A stretch of DNA of 64,000 bases from positions 1 to 64,000 of the forward strand of contig NTMA01000099.1 in NCBI GenBank assembly GCA_002917075.1, written 5' to 3'. This DNA is from Hawksworthiomyces lignivorus. Taxonomy: Eukaryota; Ascomycota; Sordariomycetes; Ophiostomatales; Ophiostomataceae. Numbering within the stretch: position 1 is the stretch's first letter; each line of letters starts with the position of its first letter. Below, one piece after another: positions 21,895 to 33,500 of this stretch. The notes beneath the pieces were generated by a model, which searched no databases, was not told the origin of the DNA, and saw only the letters and a program-made list of their open reading frames with translations. Made by a program: the position numbers and the translations under genes.

Positions 21895-22677
21895 CCCAGA
21901 AATTGCGTTAACATGACAGGAAGAAGTCTTCCAGCATATAAATTTTGATTGTTTGAGTTGACTGAAAGTCGAACTATATTGGGAATCACACCAAACCAAG
22001 TTTGCATGCAGGCGACAGAGAGCGAAAGGGCAACGACTGAAGAGTGGCAAAACCAGAGATTGAGGACAAGAAGCATTTTGTCCATGGCCAAGAATGTACC
22101 CCTTATGCAGCTTTTTTCTTCCACTTGTTCGATTAAAGCAAATCAAGGAAGGTCATTTAATAGTACTGCTCTGCGTGTATTTCGAATTTTTGTTACATGC
22201 TATCTCAAACGTAAGGCCTTTCTTGAGACTACTGAAGAAAATGATAAGAAAAAAAAAAAGTACATTGATAAGACTACCGGGCCAGGACAGAAAGAAAGGC
22301 GCAAAACTCTCAGATTCGCGCGAATTGGCCCCCAGGCTTTACTGTTTTTGCTAGACACCGTAAGCTATTTTGCTGGTCATTGCTGTTCTTGTCATGCCGA
22401 AAAAAAGAAAGAATGACAGGAGAGAGAGGCAAAAAAAAGGTAAAGCGTAAACAAAGAGACGAACTAAGGACGAAATAGCACACACGATCCCTTGCAGTAG
22501 ATGATAGTAGTAGAGTGGAAAAAAAGGACAAGCCGAACAATGAGAAGATGAAAAAGCTCCCAAAATACTCCTGATATATCCCACTCCCTTTAAAATTTTG
22601 TAAAGCCGTAAATCAGTGTGTCCTGCGAGAAAAAAAAAACAAGAACATCGGTTTCTCTCTTCCCCCCTGCTCTCTCC
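21895..22677. other. Intergenic, convergent 1018-residue gene / CAC2
   Basis: Convergent region holding two 3' UTRs. A-rich runs occur near 22248-22260, 22401-22440 and 22629-22639. No gene seen. Confidence 0.5.
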
Positions 22678-25433
22678 TCACGAGCTCCCTGCTTCGCCGT
22701 TGCTGCTCTCACCGCCGGTGCTGCCAGAAAAGCTGCTGCTAACGAGAGTCGGCGCGATCCGGCGCTTCTTGGGCGGCTCGTCCTTGCTGCTGCTGTCGTC
22801 GCCGTCGCCCGCCTCTCGCTTCGTGCCGGTGGGCAGCAGCGACGCTGCCGCTTTGCCCGGCGCCAGAGCCGGCAGCACGTTTGTGTTGACGGCGCTGCTG
22901 CCGCTACCGCCACCGACTACGCTGCCGGTCACGCTCCCTGCGACGCTGCTGGCGGCGCTGTTGGCCCGGTTGCGCGGCGTCTCTGGCGGCGTTGCCGTGG
23001 CGGCTGCTCCGGACACTGCTGCCGAGCCGACGGGAACGACGCCGACGCCCTTGCCGACGGAGCTCGTCGGCGAGGCCGCTGCGATGCTGGGCACGCTGCC
23101 GACCACGAGGGGCGGGTTGTTGACGACGGAACCGGCCGTCGTGGTCGTGGTCGTGGTCGACGGGGGCTGCGCGGTCGAGGCCATGGTCACGATGGACGAG
23201 GTCGAGTTGGACCGGGTCGGCGAGGACGGCCGGCCGGAGGCGGCAGCAGCAGCAGTGGTGGCGGTGGGCGTCGTGGTGGTGGTGGTGGTGGCAAACGACG
23301 CGGTGGGCGGGGGTGATGGTGCCGTGAACGAGCTGGCCGAGTTGCGGTGGTGGTGCTGGGCGCCGTTGGGGTGGTACGGCGAGGGCGGCGCGAAGCCCGA
23401 GGTGGGCGTGGGCGCGGGCGTGTTCTGGGCCGACGACGCCGAGCCAGCCTCGGCGGCGGCGCCTGCCGAGCGCTTGGCGCTCAGAGACACGTCGCCGGTG
23501 AACAGCTGGCCGAGCTCGCCCGGAGTGAAGGAGAGCGTCGAGCAGAAGCCATCCGATGAGGAGATGAGCAGCGTGAGGCCATCACTTGACCTGGAGTTTC
23601 AATCTGGTTAATTTGGAAAGGGAACACGACAGAAACATTCAGGGAGACAAAACAACACGTACCAGGTCAAATCTGTAAAGGTGGCACAGTGCAGGTTGCT
23701 GACAACGCAGATAGGCGTCTGCTGCTGGGTGTCGTAGAGGAGGACGGAATCCTGCGTGGCGACGGCATAGATCATGCGGTGGGACAGGGCAAAGGCAGAC
23801 TTTGGTCCCGACGCCGGAGCAGCTGCCGCCGGGGTCGTCTCCAGAGTGAGGGGTTTGCTTGCGGCTGGCGTAGCAGCTTCGCTCACCGAAGACCGCGGTG
23901 GTGGTGGCGGTGGGGGAGGCGGTGGGTCCATGACGGAGGGTGTGGATGCGGCAGATGTTGGCTTCGTGATCGGGTCGGGCAGAGACGGAATGGGCTCCTC
24001 CGCCGAAGATGTATCGATGGTGATGTGTTTGGTGGCGGGAGTGGACTGGCGGAGAGTATAGATGATCGGCGAGCATCGAACGGCCACAGAGGGCTTCTTA
24101 TGGCCTGGAAGATGGGCAATGGGGGCCTTGTTGATGCCGCCTCGCGAGTATATGTATACGGTATTGGTAATCTCGTAGGAGGGCTTCGCGCCCTCGTTGA
24201 GATGTTGTGTCTGGTACTGTCCAGCGGGCGTGAGCAGCAGGCTGCCGTCGGGAGTAAATGTCAGACGCCGGAAAAACGACGTCAAGGTCTCGTTGGCGTA
24301 GAGACTGGAGTTCTTAATGCCTATGCCTGCACTCGTCGGATGCGGCTTTGGTGATGCCTCCATGGGCATGACGGCAGGCAGCGGCATGGATGGTGCAGGC
24401 GATACGGAGCGGCGAGAAGAGAACGACGAGCGGCGGCTGTGGCTGACGACGCTTGGCGGGTTCATGGGAAGAGCGATCGAAGTCGGTGTCCCCGGTGCCG
24501 AGGGGACCGGAGAGCCTATCGATGTTGGTCCTATGCCGCCAACAGAGTCAATGGCAGCTAGCTGGGACCTGTGGTTCGACTCGGACGGTGCCGGGCTCTG
24601 GGACGCGATTCGGCGGGGTGGCAGGTCCGCCTTGATGTGGCTGGCGACCTTGGGCGTCTTGTCGTCTAGGCCGTTGAGAGTATACTGACCATCTTTAGTC
24701 TTGAGCGAGTAGATGTGGACGGAACGATCAGAGGACTGGGTTGCGATGTATTCGTTGAGGGGATCCCAAGCGACGCCCTGGACGTAGTGGCTGTGCTCGG
24801 CAATCTGGCGGACGAGAGCTCCTGTGGCAGCATTGTAGATGCGGGCGATGTTGTCCATGCTGCCGATGATGAAGTACACGCCATCGGGGGACCACGCAAG
24901 ATCGTATATCTCCGCGCCGGAGGACCGGCACATGTGCTTTGTCCGCCAGCTCTCCTTGTCTTCGATGCCGTCATTGCCAAAGGTCGGATGATGTGTTTCT
25001 GAGGGGACCCAGAGGATCACATTTCCGTCGTCGCCGGCCGATGCAAGAAGCTCTCCTGGAAGAAATTAGTGTCAGAGCAGACAGCAACAAAAAAAGCATA
25101 GGGGGGAGGCTAGGAAAAGGCAGGCTCGGCTGAGGAGCAGCGCACCTTTTGGACACCACCGGACGACATTGACGGCCTGGGTGTGCTTCACCAGCGTCGA
25201 CAGGTAGTCGACTTTTCTGCTCTCTCCATCAGATTCGACTTTCCATATCTAGATAACAGTGTTAGTTCTTGCTAGGATCACACTCGTAAACGGTTGGGTG
25301 GCGAAACTCGTACCCGGACGTTGTTGTCTCCTCCAGCCGTGGCTAGACGGCCTTTGCCGTGCGGTTCAAAGTGTGCGGAGTATATGGGGGCATTTTGGTC
25401 ATGCCAATTGATGATTAACGGGGTGCTTTTCAT
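22678..25433 (-). CDS. CAC2: Chromatin assembly factor 1 subunit B (CAF-1 p60 / Cac2), WD40 protein
   Basis: Middle subunit of CAF-1, which deposits H3-H4 behind the replication fork. Four minus-strand exons: 25433-25314, 25248-25146, 25055-23663 and 23590-22678. Introns are 25313-25249, 25145-25056 and 23662-23591, all GT...AG. The product is 842 residues. It starts MKSTPLIINWHDQNAPIYSA, which parallels the family N-terminus, so the upstream in-frame ATG at 25517 is not used here. WD repeats are visible as GRLATAGGDNNVRIW, LLASAGDDGNVILW, YFIIGSMDNIARIY and YIATQSSDRSVHIY, with later blades around FRRLTFTPDGSLLL and FTDLTWSSDGLTLLI. A 120-residue Ser/Pro insert and a Pro run interrupt the propeller. 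The tail (about 570-842) is Ala/Thr/Ser-rich with long Thr runs and a nuclear-signal-like PPKKRR near 811. Assignment secure; the tail is poorly conserved. Confidence 0.94.
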
Positions 25434-26538
25434 GGTCACATGAGGTATGAAGAAGGACGACTCGTCGTGAGCGGTGGTTCTAGGAGTAGTTGATGCTCTT
25501 TTTGCTGAATTCGCCAAGCTCCTCAGGAGAGAGAGGGGGGGGAGAGGGGAGGAGCGGGAAGACAGGGAGGGAAAAGCTGCTGACGTCTAAGCAAGACAAT
25601 AAGAAGAAAGATGGTGACAAGCCGGAATTGGATTCGATAGAAGGAAGATGGGCGGCTGTCCGGGACCGGGACGGATGGAATGTGGAAGAGATGCCACAGA
25701 GGATGAAGTTTAAGGTGAGGTCAGGACCAGGAAATAGCGGCTGAGGGCGAGACAGCAGAGCCGGAGCGAAGCCATTGTGCTATTTTGCTGTACGAGGGCA
25801 AGCCACAGAAAAAGCGTGCACGGGTCGTCGCGTCTTGGTCGTGTAAAGTGGTGGCTTGGCAGCGTCGTGATTGGCTGCGGGAGCCTCAGACCGGACAGAG
25901 ACACGCTACGACAGGCTCTCGCATAGCCAGAAGCACGGCTCGCACGGCTCTAGCAGTACGCTGTGCGCTACAAGGAGGGCGCTATTCAGGACAGCTTCCG
26001 GCTGGCGCTTCCACGACAGGAATACAGTGTGTGTAGAGCAATATAGTGCCTCTAGCACTGTTAGAAGGTCACAGGCAGACTACACGTATCTTACGATACG
26101 AGTAATATTACCAGAGTACAGAGTATGCTTAGTGGGAAATGGTCGCCGATGCTGATGTGCTGGGGAACAGACAGAGACACGAAACAGAGGTGCAGAGAAC
26201 ACGCACCTCGTCACGCACTTCGTCGCGCACATCTCTCTCCTCTCCCTGTACTCCGTACCAAGACCCAGGAACAGCGCTGTCTCCGCGGGCGTCTCCGTAA
26301 GCTAAGCTTTGATCTTGCTTCCTGATCGCCTCCCTACAAGCGACGCTTCAAACCCGGGCCACTCCCAGTTTCAAGAATTTTGCTGCATGGACTAGACCCA
26401 CCAGGAAGCTGCTACATAAAAGACTTCAGCCAAACAAGACAGCGTCAGCAGTGGTCCCGTCAATTGTTCACTCGGAACGTGCATCTTGTCTTGCTGCATC
26501 GTATTCGTCTTTGCTGCGACCTGCAAGTCAGCAGAGTG

Positions 26539-26539
<1 letters not shown>

Positions 26540-26581
<42 letters not shown>
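26540..26581 (+). repeat. Poly-T tract (42 bases)
   Basis: Uninterrupted T run, the longest homopolymer in the window, about 1.1 kb upstream of the CAC2 start. It could be the A-tail footprint of a retroposed sequence on the minus strand, or simple slippage; I see no target-site duplication that decides this. Confidence 0.95.
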
Positions 26582-26582
<1 letters not shown>

Positions 26583-28183
26583 GTTTCTACATTCGCCGTT
26601 TCATATTGCTCTGATTTTTCAATTTCCTGCCTTTTTCCGTCTTAGTTCTATGTCCTAAAAGGCTACTGTTCCGTCCCACTACTGAGATGACCAGATTATC
26701 GCTATCGTTTACAGCAATCGCTCTGCATCCTTCTAGATAGATGAATGCTCCAGCGGTCATGAGGTCCTTCTGGTCGCCAAGGTACAGTAGGCACGGCTGT
26801 TGCAGTTGATCTGCGATTGGCTCGCCACTTCTATTTTTTCCTGCCTGGATATGTCTCAGTCGAGTTCGCTGCCTTGTTATCTCGCCGCGCGGGTGTGGCC
26901 GGTGTGGGTAAGAAGCAGCTTCTGCAACACACCATCTTCCGCCACGGGGCCTCAGTCATCTCTTTGTCGTCCCTGTCCGTTTTATCCTGCTCGAAACTCC
27001 ACCGCCGAACTAGGCTGTGCATCAACGTAGCAACACCAATCTACAGCGGTGTGACACCACTCTTTGAGGGTCATGAAAAATGCGACTAAAAGAAGCAGAA
27101 AGCTACATCGTCGAGCCGTTCTGACTCACGAACAAACAAAGCACGCAATAATATTCGCATCATTTTCTTGGTAGGCATGAGTCGTATAAGAAAGAAGGGA
27201 GGCGAAGTCCATACGCTGTGCTAACTGGGAGACTTAACAATTACAAAATCGAGAAGAGCCTTAAGATAATAGGAGAGAAGAACGAAACAAAACAAAGGGC
27301 AAAAAAAAAAAAGAGCTTGGACCATGCAGACGAGCACGGCTCTGCGGGCAGCCGTGCATTAGACCCCTTTGCTTAATATCCATAGTACGTGTGATAGCGT
27401 GCTTGACCCCCCGTATCAAACGAGGAAACCAGGCAGAGACGTCGCTTCTGGGACAAAGATAGACGTCTGCCTCTCTGCAAATGGGCCACGGCGGCTTCTG
27501 TTTCGCTTGGACTGGACGGCGGATGCACAGCAACATGACTCCGCCCCCCAGGGGTCCTGTAGGGGGCTCTGTATTGTAACTGGTGCATCTCAAGCATCTC
27601 GCTCCGCGTAAGCCAGTTGAGCGGGAGCAAATGTATGGAGAAACGGCGGGTCACCTCTTATGTTTGGTCTTTCGAGCGCCTGTGATTTGTCAATGTTTTT
27701 GCGAGAAAGGGGAAATCGAAGAATGAGGTTTGCAGAATCCAAGATCTCGTTCTCTCTTTTTTTTTTCCTATCCGAAAAAGGGCGACGACGATCCAACAGG
27801 CAAGGTCAGCATTTTATTTCTCTTTAGCCAGAAGAAACGCAAGCCACCAGCTGATTGACGACACCCTCACACATCGTCTATCACCCATCGTCTATCCAAG
27901 ACCTGTCCGAATATCGGAATGAAGTCGTGCGGAGAGCATGAAAAAAAGGAGAGGATAAATTGAAGAGAGGAGGCGGCGACAGGAAAGAGAGGAGACGAGA
28001 GGAGGACCAAGAAAAAGAAATGATTGTCACGCAGCCGCTTCCCTTGCCGTCGAAGCAAAAAGCACCTTGTTGCAGTCGGCTGACCCGCCTTTTTCACCGA
28101 CTTATCGCGGTTAGTCTGTTACTTTTTCCGGCGAGTTTCTGCTCTTGTCGCTGCTCATATTATGCAACAGCACTTATCACAAG

Positions 28184-29501
28184 TACTCCGTGATCCGTAC
28201 CGTAATAGTGGAGTTTGGGATTCACTCAGTACGGAGTGCATATTTGTACATTCGAAGCCAGAGACCCACTGCGTACAAGAGTAACGAGTACATAAGAATA
28301 ATACTGGTAGCCCTAGCTGCCGTGAAGAATCCCCGTCAGAAAAAAAATTGAGAATGTGATATTAACTTGCGACCTTATTTTTGGGGCTGCCGTTTGTTTG
28401 TCCTTCGTCTCAAGCTGTGCCGCACCTTTTCTTAAGTTTGGTGCCTTTGCTGCCTGGTCTGCCTGGTCTGCCGCCCGCCTGCTCCGCCGCCCAGCTCCTG
28501 CAAATATATAGTTAACAAGTGAGCACCTCTTTTTTCCTCTTTTCCCTCATTTCCCAGCCGAGTAAGAGCCGTCCAAATCCATCCGATTTATCTTATTTTT
28601 GGCCTGTGACTCTCTGGCACAATCCTCCCTCACTCAGCTTCACACACACTCACATGTATTGCGAACATCGATTTCGTGCATACATTTTTTCGTATTTATA
28701 AGTGTCTCTGCTAGGGACAGCAGACTTTGTCCTCGCTAACGGCGGCCGGGTGGGGGTCCCTCTTACCGTGAAAGGAAAGTTCCAAAGGGGAAGCAACGCG
28801 GCTTCTCGGGTGGATAGGGAGCGGGGCAGCTGCTAATTGGCGTTTTGTTTCCCTTTCTACTCCGTATTTGCCTTTTTTTTTTTTTTTCCTTGAATTTTCT
28901 TTTAGAATGAATTTTCTTTTGGATTTTTTAAATTTTTATTATTTACTTATACATGCAACCCACCTACAGCACCACCCACACCAACCAAAACTCGCCATGC
29001 ACAGCCTGGTACGTGCTTTTGGCTTTATTACGTGCTACGTTCAACGCTGTAGTTTTCTTACCAATGCGCGGACCTCCCTGCGCGATTGCTACTGATTTCA
29101 TTTCTGTTCCTTCCTAATGCAGGCTCGCCTCTTTCCTCTAGACCAGCGTTGCCGCCCGCCAGAGCAAGGGACTCTTATCCTGGCAGGCAGGTGCAGGCGC
29201 GGATGCTTGTGTCGTCCTGCCTCGCCGGTGAGTCAAACTGTGCAATACTTGCCCCGTATCGGATCGGCAAGCGGTGTACCCTGCAAAAACTGTGTGTCTA
29301 TCTTTGCATGCACCTTTCTTTCCTCCGTATTATCTTTTTAAAAGGACAAAGGCGCCAAAAGGGGGGCCTTAAAAGGTCTAAACGTGAGACGGGCAGAAAA
29401 AGGCAGCTGCGTACGAGCTCAGAAGGTATGGTACTCCGTAAAGTGAACTTGCCCAGGGCGTATCTCCAGAGAAAAGGAAATGCAAGACCCCGTACTCCGT
29501 A
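28184..29501. repeat. Cluster of dispersed TACTCCGTA-type elements
   Basis: Exact TACTCCGTA occurs at 28858, 29432 and 29493, with one-base variants TACTCCGTG at 28184 and TACGGAGTG at 28230 and the core CTCCGTA at 29323. All lie in the CAC2/ABC gap. An outlying exact copy is at 26249-26257. See the finding on this word. Confidence 0.6.
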
Positions 29502-29899
29502 GCAGACAGACGAATGCTTTCTTGCATCTGGAGACGCAGGCAATTTTGTCTTGACTCACGAAGGCGAACATTGTCATTCGCCTTGGACCTGTTTGACTGG
29601 TTTTTGGTAGTCTTGTCATATCATTATTCTTGGTGTATTCTCCGTGCCGCATCGTTTTATCTTCGCCTTTGCTCCATGCTCCCTCTCGTTCTCTCCGTGC
29701 ACACCCTACAATCCGCCCGATTGCACTACCACAGGTCCCATTGTCATCATCCTCCTCCACTCCGCCCCCCCTAATCTGATCCTTTCCAGTGCCGCGAATT
29801 GGCCCGGCCTTAATTCTTGTTCCTATTGTCCGCCTTCTCCTCTGCCTTCTCTCAGCATAGCCCGTCCTCCAATCTGCTTCCTCTATCCCTCTAGTACAC

Positions 29900-29900
<1 letters not shown>

Positions 29901-29931
<31 letters not shown>
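29901..29931 (+). repeat. Poly-C tract (31 bases)
   Basis: Uninterrupted C run about 660 bases upstream of the ABC transporter start, inside a CT-rich block. The complementary strand is poly-G, able in principle to form a G-quadruplex or triplex. Its true length may be uncertain because such runs are hard to sequence. Confidence 0.9.
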
Positions 29932-29935
<4 letters not shown>

Positions 29936-30338
29936 CCCGACCCGCCTTTCTCACCACCAGCCAGCCTGGGTTAAGTGACCGGCCTTTTGCTGCAACTTAT
30001 ATCACATTGCGACATCTACAAATATCTTACAAGCGTTTCGAGCTAGCCTCCCGGCCTCCTTTTCTTCTTCTCTTTTTCTTTTCTCTTTGCTCCTATTTTG
30101 CTCTTATTTTGCTCGTTTCATGTATTGATCGAGCTTCGCCGCCGTATCTCATACTTCACCTTGAGCATATGAGTCGCTTCTTTCTTTCTCTTTCTTCCCA
30201 TTCTCTTCTTTTGCCACTCCCGGCCTTTTGCTTCTTGCCCATCTCCACTCTTCCCGGCTTGTGAAATTTTTGACTCCAGCTTTTTTGTATTTGCTTTGTT
30301 GATTCACTGTCGGTGTTGCTGCCTTGGCTGCCATAAAG

Positions 30339-30409
30339 TCAAGCGCTTGCCTCATCACTGCGTCCAATTTATTTTTGCCTTAAATACTCGCCAGTTCTTT
30401 CAAGCGCTT
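30339..30409. promoter_or_regulatory. Paired TCAAGCGCTT palindromic sites
   Basis: The ten bases TCAAGCGCTT occur at 30339-30348 and again at 30400-30409. Each contains the palindrome AAGCGCTT, and they are 61 bases apart, about six helical turns. They lie about 180-250 bases upstream of the ABC transporter ATG, a usual place for activator sites. No known factor is assigned. Confidence 0.35.
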
Positions 30410-30590
30410 TGCTTTCCTGTTTCTAAAACCAAATACTGGTGTAGAGTCTGTTGCAGTGTTAAAGACCAAAAAAAGGGGAAAAGAAAAAGGCAGACAAAAA
30501 AAAACACAAAAAAACATACATAAGGCAAAGCCAGGCGTGAAGAGAACCGCAGAGTTAAGAACGTCTTGGAGCGTGTATTCATTGCCAATC

Positions 30591-33500
30591 ATGCACAATG
30601 AATCCATGATTGTTGGAGTCGGTGCCACTGTGGCCGCCATTGCCCTCAGCACCCTGCCCTCCTTATTCGGCCTCATCAACCAGATCCGTAAGAGACAACT
30701 CCGCGACGATACTGTGTACAAGGATGCGGACGGTGATGCTACGATCGAGTCGGCCAAGGCCTTCTCGACGAAGCTGCCGAAAATTGCCATTCTCCTATTA
30801 GCCTTTCTAGGTTCTGGGGCGTCCTTGGCTGCGTCTATCCTTGCTACTTGTAATTCCGGACGTGATGGATTCTTCGTTGAGAACTGGCTTGTCTCTGCCT
30901 CCTGGGTGAGTTCCAGCCTCGCCAACTCCCAGCTTCCACTGCCTTTTTATTTTGTCTACTGACAAAATCCTAGATCCTCTTGCTCTTCCAAGCCATTGCC
31001 ATTGCTGCTGCCCGGCAGTCACCCCGGGCTTATGCTTTTGGTCTTTACACCTTTGTGTCCGGCATCATCCAAGCCTATATCGTTCTTACCTTGGACGCCA
31101 AAGTGCTCGATGTCTTGCTTCAGGACCACCCTCTGCTCTTCGCTCTGCGTATTGTCGAGCTCGTGGCCATATTTGGTGTGACGATCATGAGTGTCTTGCT
31201 TCCTCGCCGTCCCGATGTCTTCTACGAGGGTGAACTTGTCGATCAGATGTATACCACAACTGCCTATAGCCGTTTCACCTTCTCCTGGCCCACTGGTCTT
31301 ATGAATCTCTCTGTGAAGAAGAACAACCTCGAACTTGTCGACTTGCCGCGCCCCAACCATAACACCCGCTCCCAAGATGTCTCTGCCGATTGGAGGGCGA
31401 ACGACTACCCTCTTCGCCGCCTCTGGCTGTCCGTCATTCGTGCTCATGCTGTCAGTTTCGCCTTGCAGTGGATTCTTACTTTCGGTACCGCCATCTTGAA
31501 CTTCGCCCCGCAATGGGTGGTTTTGCGACTGCTTCGTATTCTTGAGAACAGAATTCCTGGCGAACCTTTTGGCATCGATGTCTGGATCTGGGTCCTATGG
31601 CTCGGTATCATCATTATTGCGCAATCTGTGAGTTTTTTTCTGGAATTTTTTTTCTCAACAAATTCTTCAGCTGCGTTTCTTTCTCAGTGAAGGCTAACCA
31701 CAAGATAGCTACTTGAATCATACGTTTTCTGGCTCTCATGGGCCGAGCTCACTATCCCGGTTCGTGCCCAGCTGTCTGCCTTAATCTTTGAGAAGGCCAT
31801 GCGGAGGAAAGACGTCAAGCAAAGCCGAAAGAAGGCGAAAGAAGCTGCTACTCCGGACGACCCTGCAGCTGAATCTACGACGGCGGATGCACCAGAAGTA
31901 CCAGTAGACAACAAGGAAGAGGAGGAGGAAGACGACCTCGAAGCGGCTAAGAAGACCAAGCAAGGCACCGTCAACTTGATTGGCGTCGACGGCAAGAGAG
32001 TCTCGGATTTCTGCGCATACCAGAATCTCTTCCCAGGCAGCCTATTTAAGCTCGTTGTCTCCCTGACCTTTCTCACCAGTCTTCTTGGTTGGAAGCCTCT
32101 GCTTGCAGGCTTTACCGCCATGATTGTTATCATGCCTTTCAACGTCCACTTCTCGAAGCTGTACTCTGACGCACAGGACTCTTTGATGAAACTCCGCGAC
32201 GAGAAGCTGGCGATTGTTACTGAAGCTTTGCAAGGTATTCGCCAGATTAAGTTCTCCGCCCTCGAGCCGCAGTGGGAAGACAAGATCAACGAAGTCCGAA
32301 ACCGTGAGCTCAAGAGCGTTTGGGATGTGTTTTGCTACGATGCTATTCTGATTGCCTGCTGGATTACCAGCCCGATTGCTCTGTCCGCCATCTCCCTCGC
32401 CGTGTATGCCTGGATTCATGGAGAGCTGAGCCCTTCCGTCGCTTTTGTCAGCCTGGGCGTCTTCCGCGCTCTGGAAACCACCTTGTCCGTCGTGCCCGAG
32501 CTGACCACAGACCTCCTTGACGCCTGGGTCTCAATCAAGCGAATCGAAGAATACCTTGTTAGCCCTGACCTGGTGGAGATCTCCAAGGACGGCGATGAAG
32601 TCTCGTTTGAAAAGGCGTCTATTGCCTGGCCATCAGACGAAGAGCTGGAGGAGAGTGAGCGTTTTGTCCTTCGTGACGTTAATTTTACTTTCCCTACTGG
32701 CGAGCTGTCCGTCATCTCTGGTAAGACCGGCACGGGCAAGAGTTTGATGCTTGCTGCCATTCTTGGCGAGATCGATTTGCTGTCTGGTTCTATTACAGTG
32801 CCGAAGGGCCTGTCTATCAAAGACCGCAACGATTCTAAGGCCACGAGAGCGAACTGGATTCTGCCAAAGTCGATTGCATACATTGCTCAGATTCCCTGGA
32901 TTGAGAACGCTACCATTCGAGACAATATTGTCTTTGGTCTTCCTTTCGACGAGGAGCGCTACCAAAAGACCGTCGAGGTGTGTGCTCTCACAAAAGATCT
33001 AGAAATGCTGTCTGACGGAGAGAATACCGAGATTGGCGCAAACGGAATCAACCTTAGTGGTGGTCAAAAGTGGCGCATTACCTTGGCTCGTGCTATTTAC
33101 TCCCGTGCCGGCATCCTCGTCATGGACGACATCTTTAGCGCCGTCGACGCCCACGTCGGCCGCCACATATTCGAGAAGTGCATCAACGGCGAGCTCTGCG
33201 AAGGGCGGACTCGCATCCTGGTCACCCATCATGTTGCTCTGGTTGCACCCAAGACCAAGTTCCTTGTTGAACTCGGCGAGGGCCGGGTGCTCCATGCTGG
33301 CCTGCTCTCGGAGCTGGAAGAAGATGGCACGTTGGACAGGATCAAGACCCACGAGCAGACAGCAGCCGAAATCAACGAAGACGAAACTGCGGATGCCACA
33401 GCGGTGAACTCGGACAACTCAAGCGAAAACGAAGAAACTAACAATGGGAACGATAATGAAAACGGCTCTGGCGATGGCAGCGCTTTGAAGAAGGTGTCTT

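Larger units (their letters stand above)
25434..30590. promoter_or_regulatory. Long divergent intergenic region between CAC2 and the ABC transporter
   Basis: A 5.2 kb gap, unusually long for this window. It contains a 42-base poly-T (26540-26581), a 31-base poly-C (29901-29931), four exact copies of TACTCCGTA plus near variants (26249-29501), a repeated GCCTGGTCT word near 28451-28470, a CT-rich block (about 29700-30260) and two AAGCGCTT palindromes (30341 and 30402). The many short open frames are low-complexity, and none carries a family motif. It could hold an unannotated non-coding transcript or degraded mobile DNA, but nothing in the sequence proves either. Confidence 0.4.

Noticed and set aside
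22616..23611. 331-codon plus-strand open frame rich in Val and Ala
   Set aside because: Antisense to the Thr/Ser/Ala-rich tail of CAC2; composition explained by that sequence.
25434..25517. 28-residue N-terminal extension of CAC2 from an ATG at 25517
   Set aside because: Family proteins begin directly with the MK...W segment found at 25433, and the extension has no counterpart known to me.
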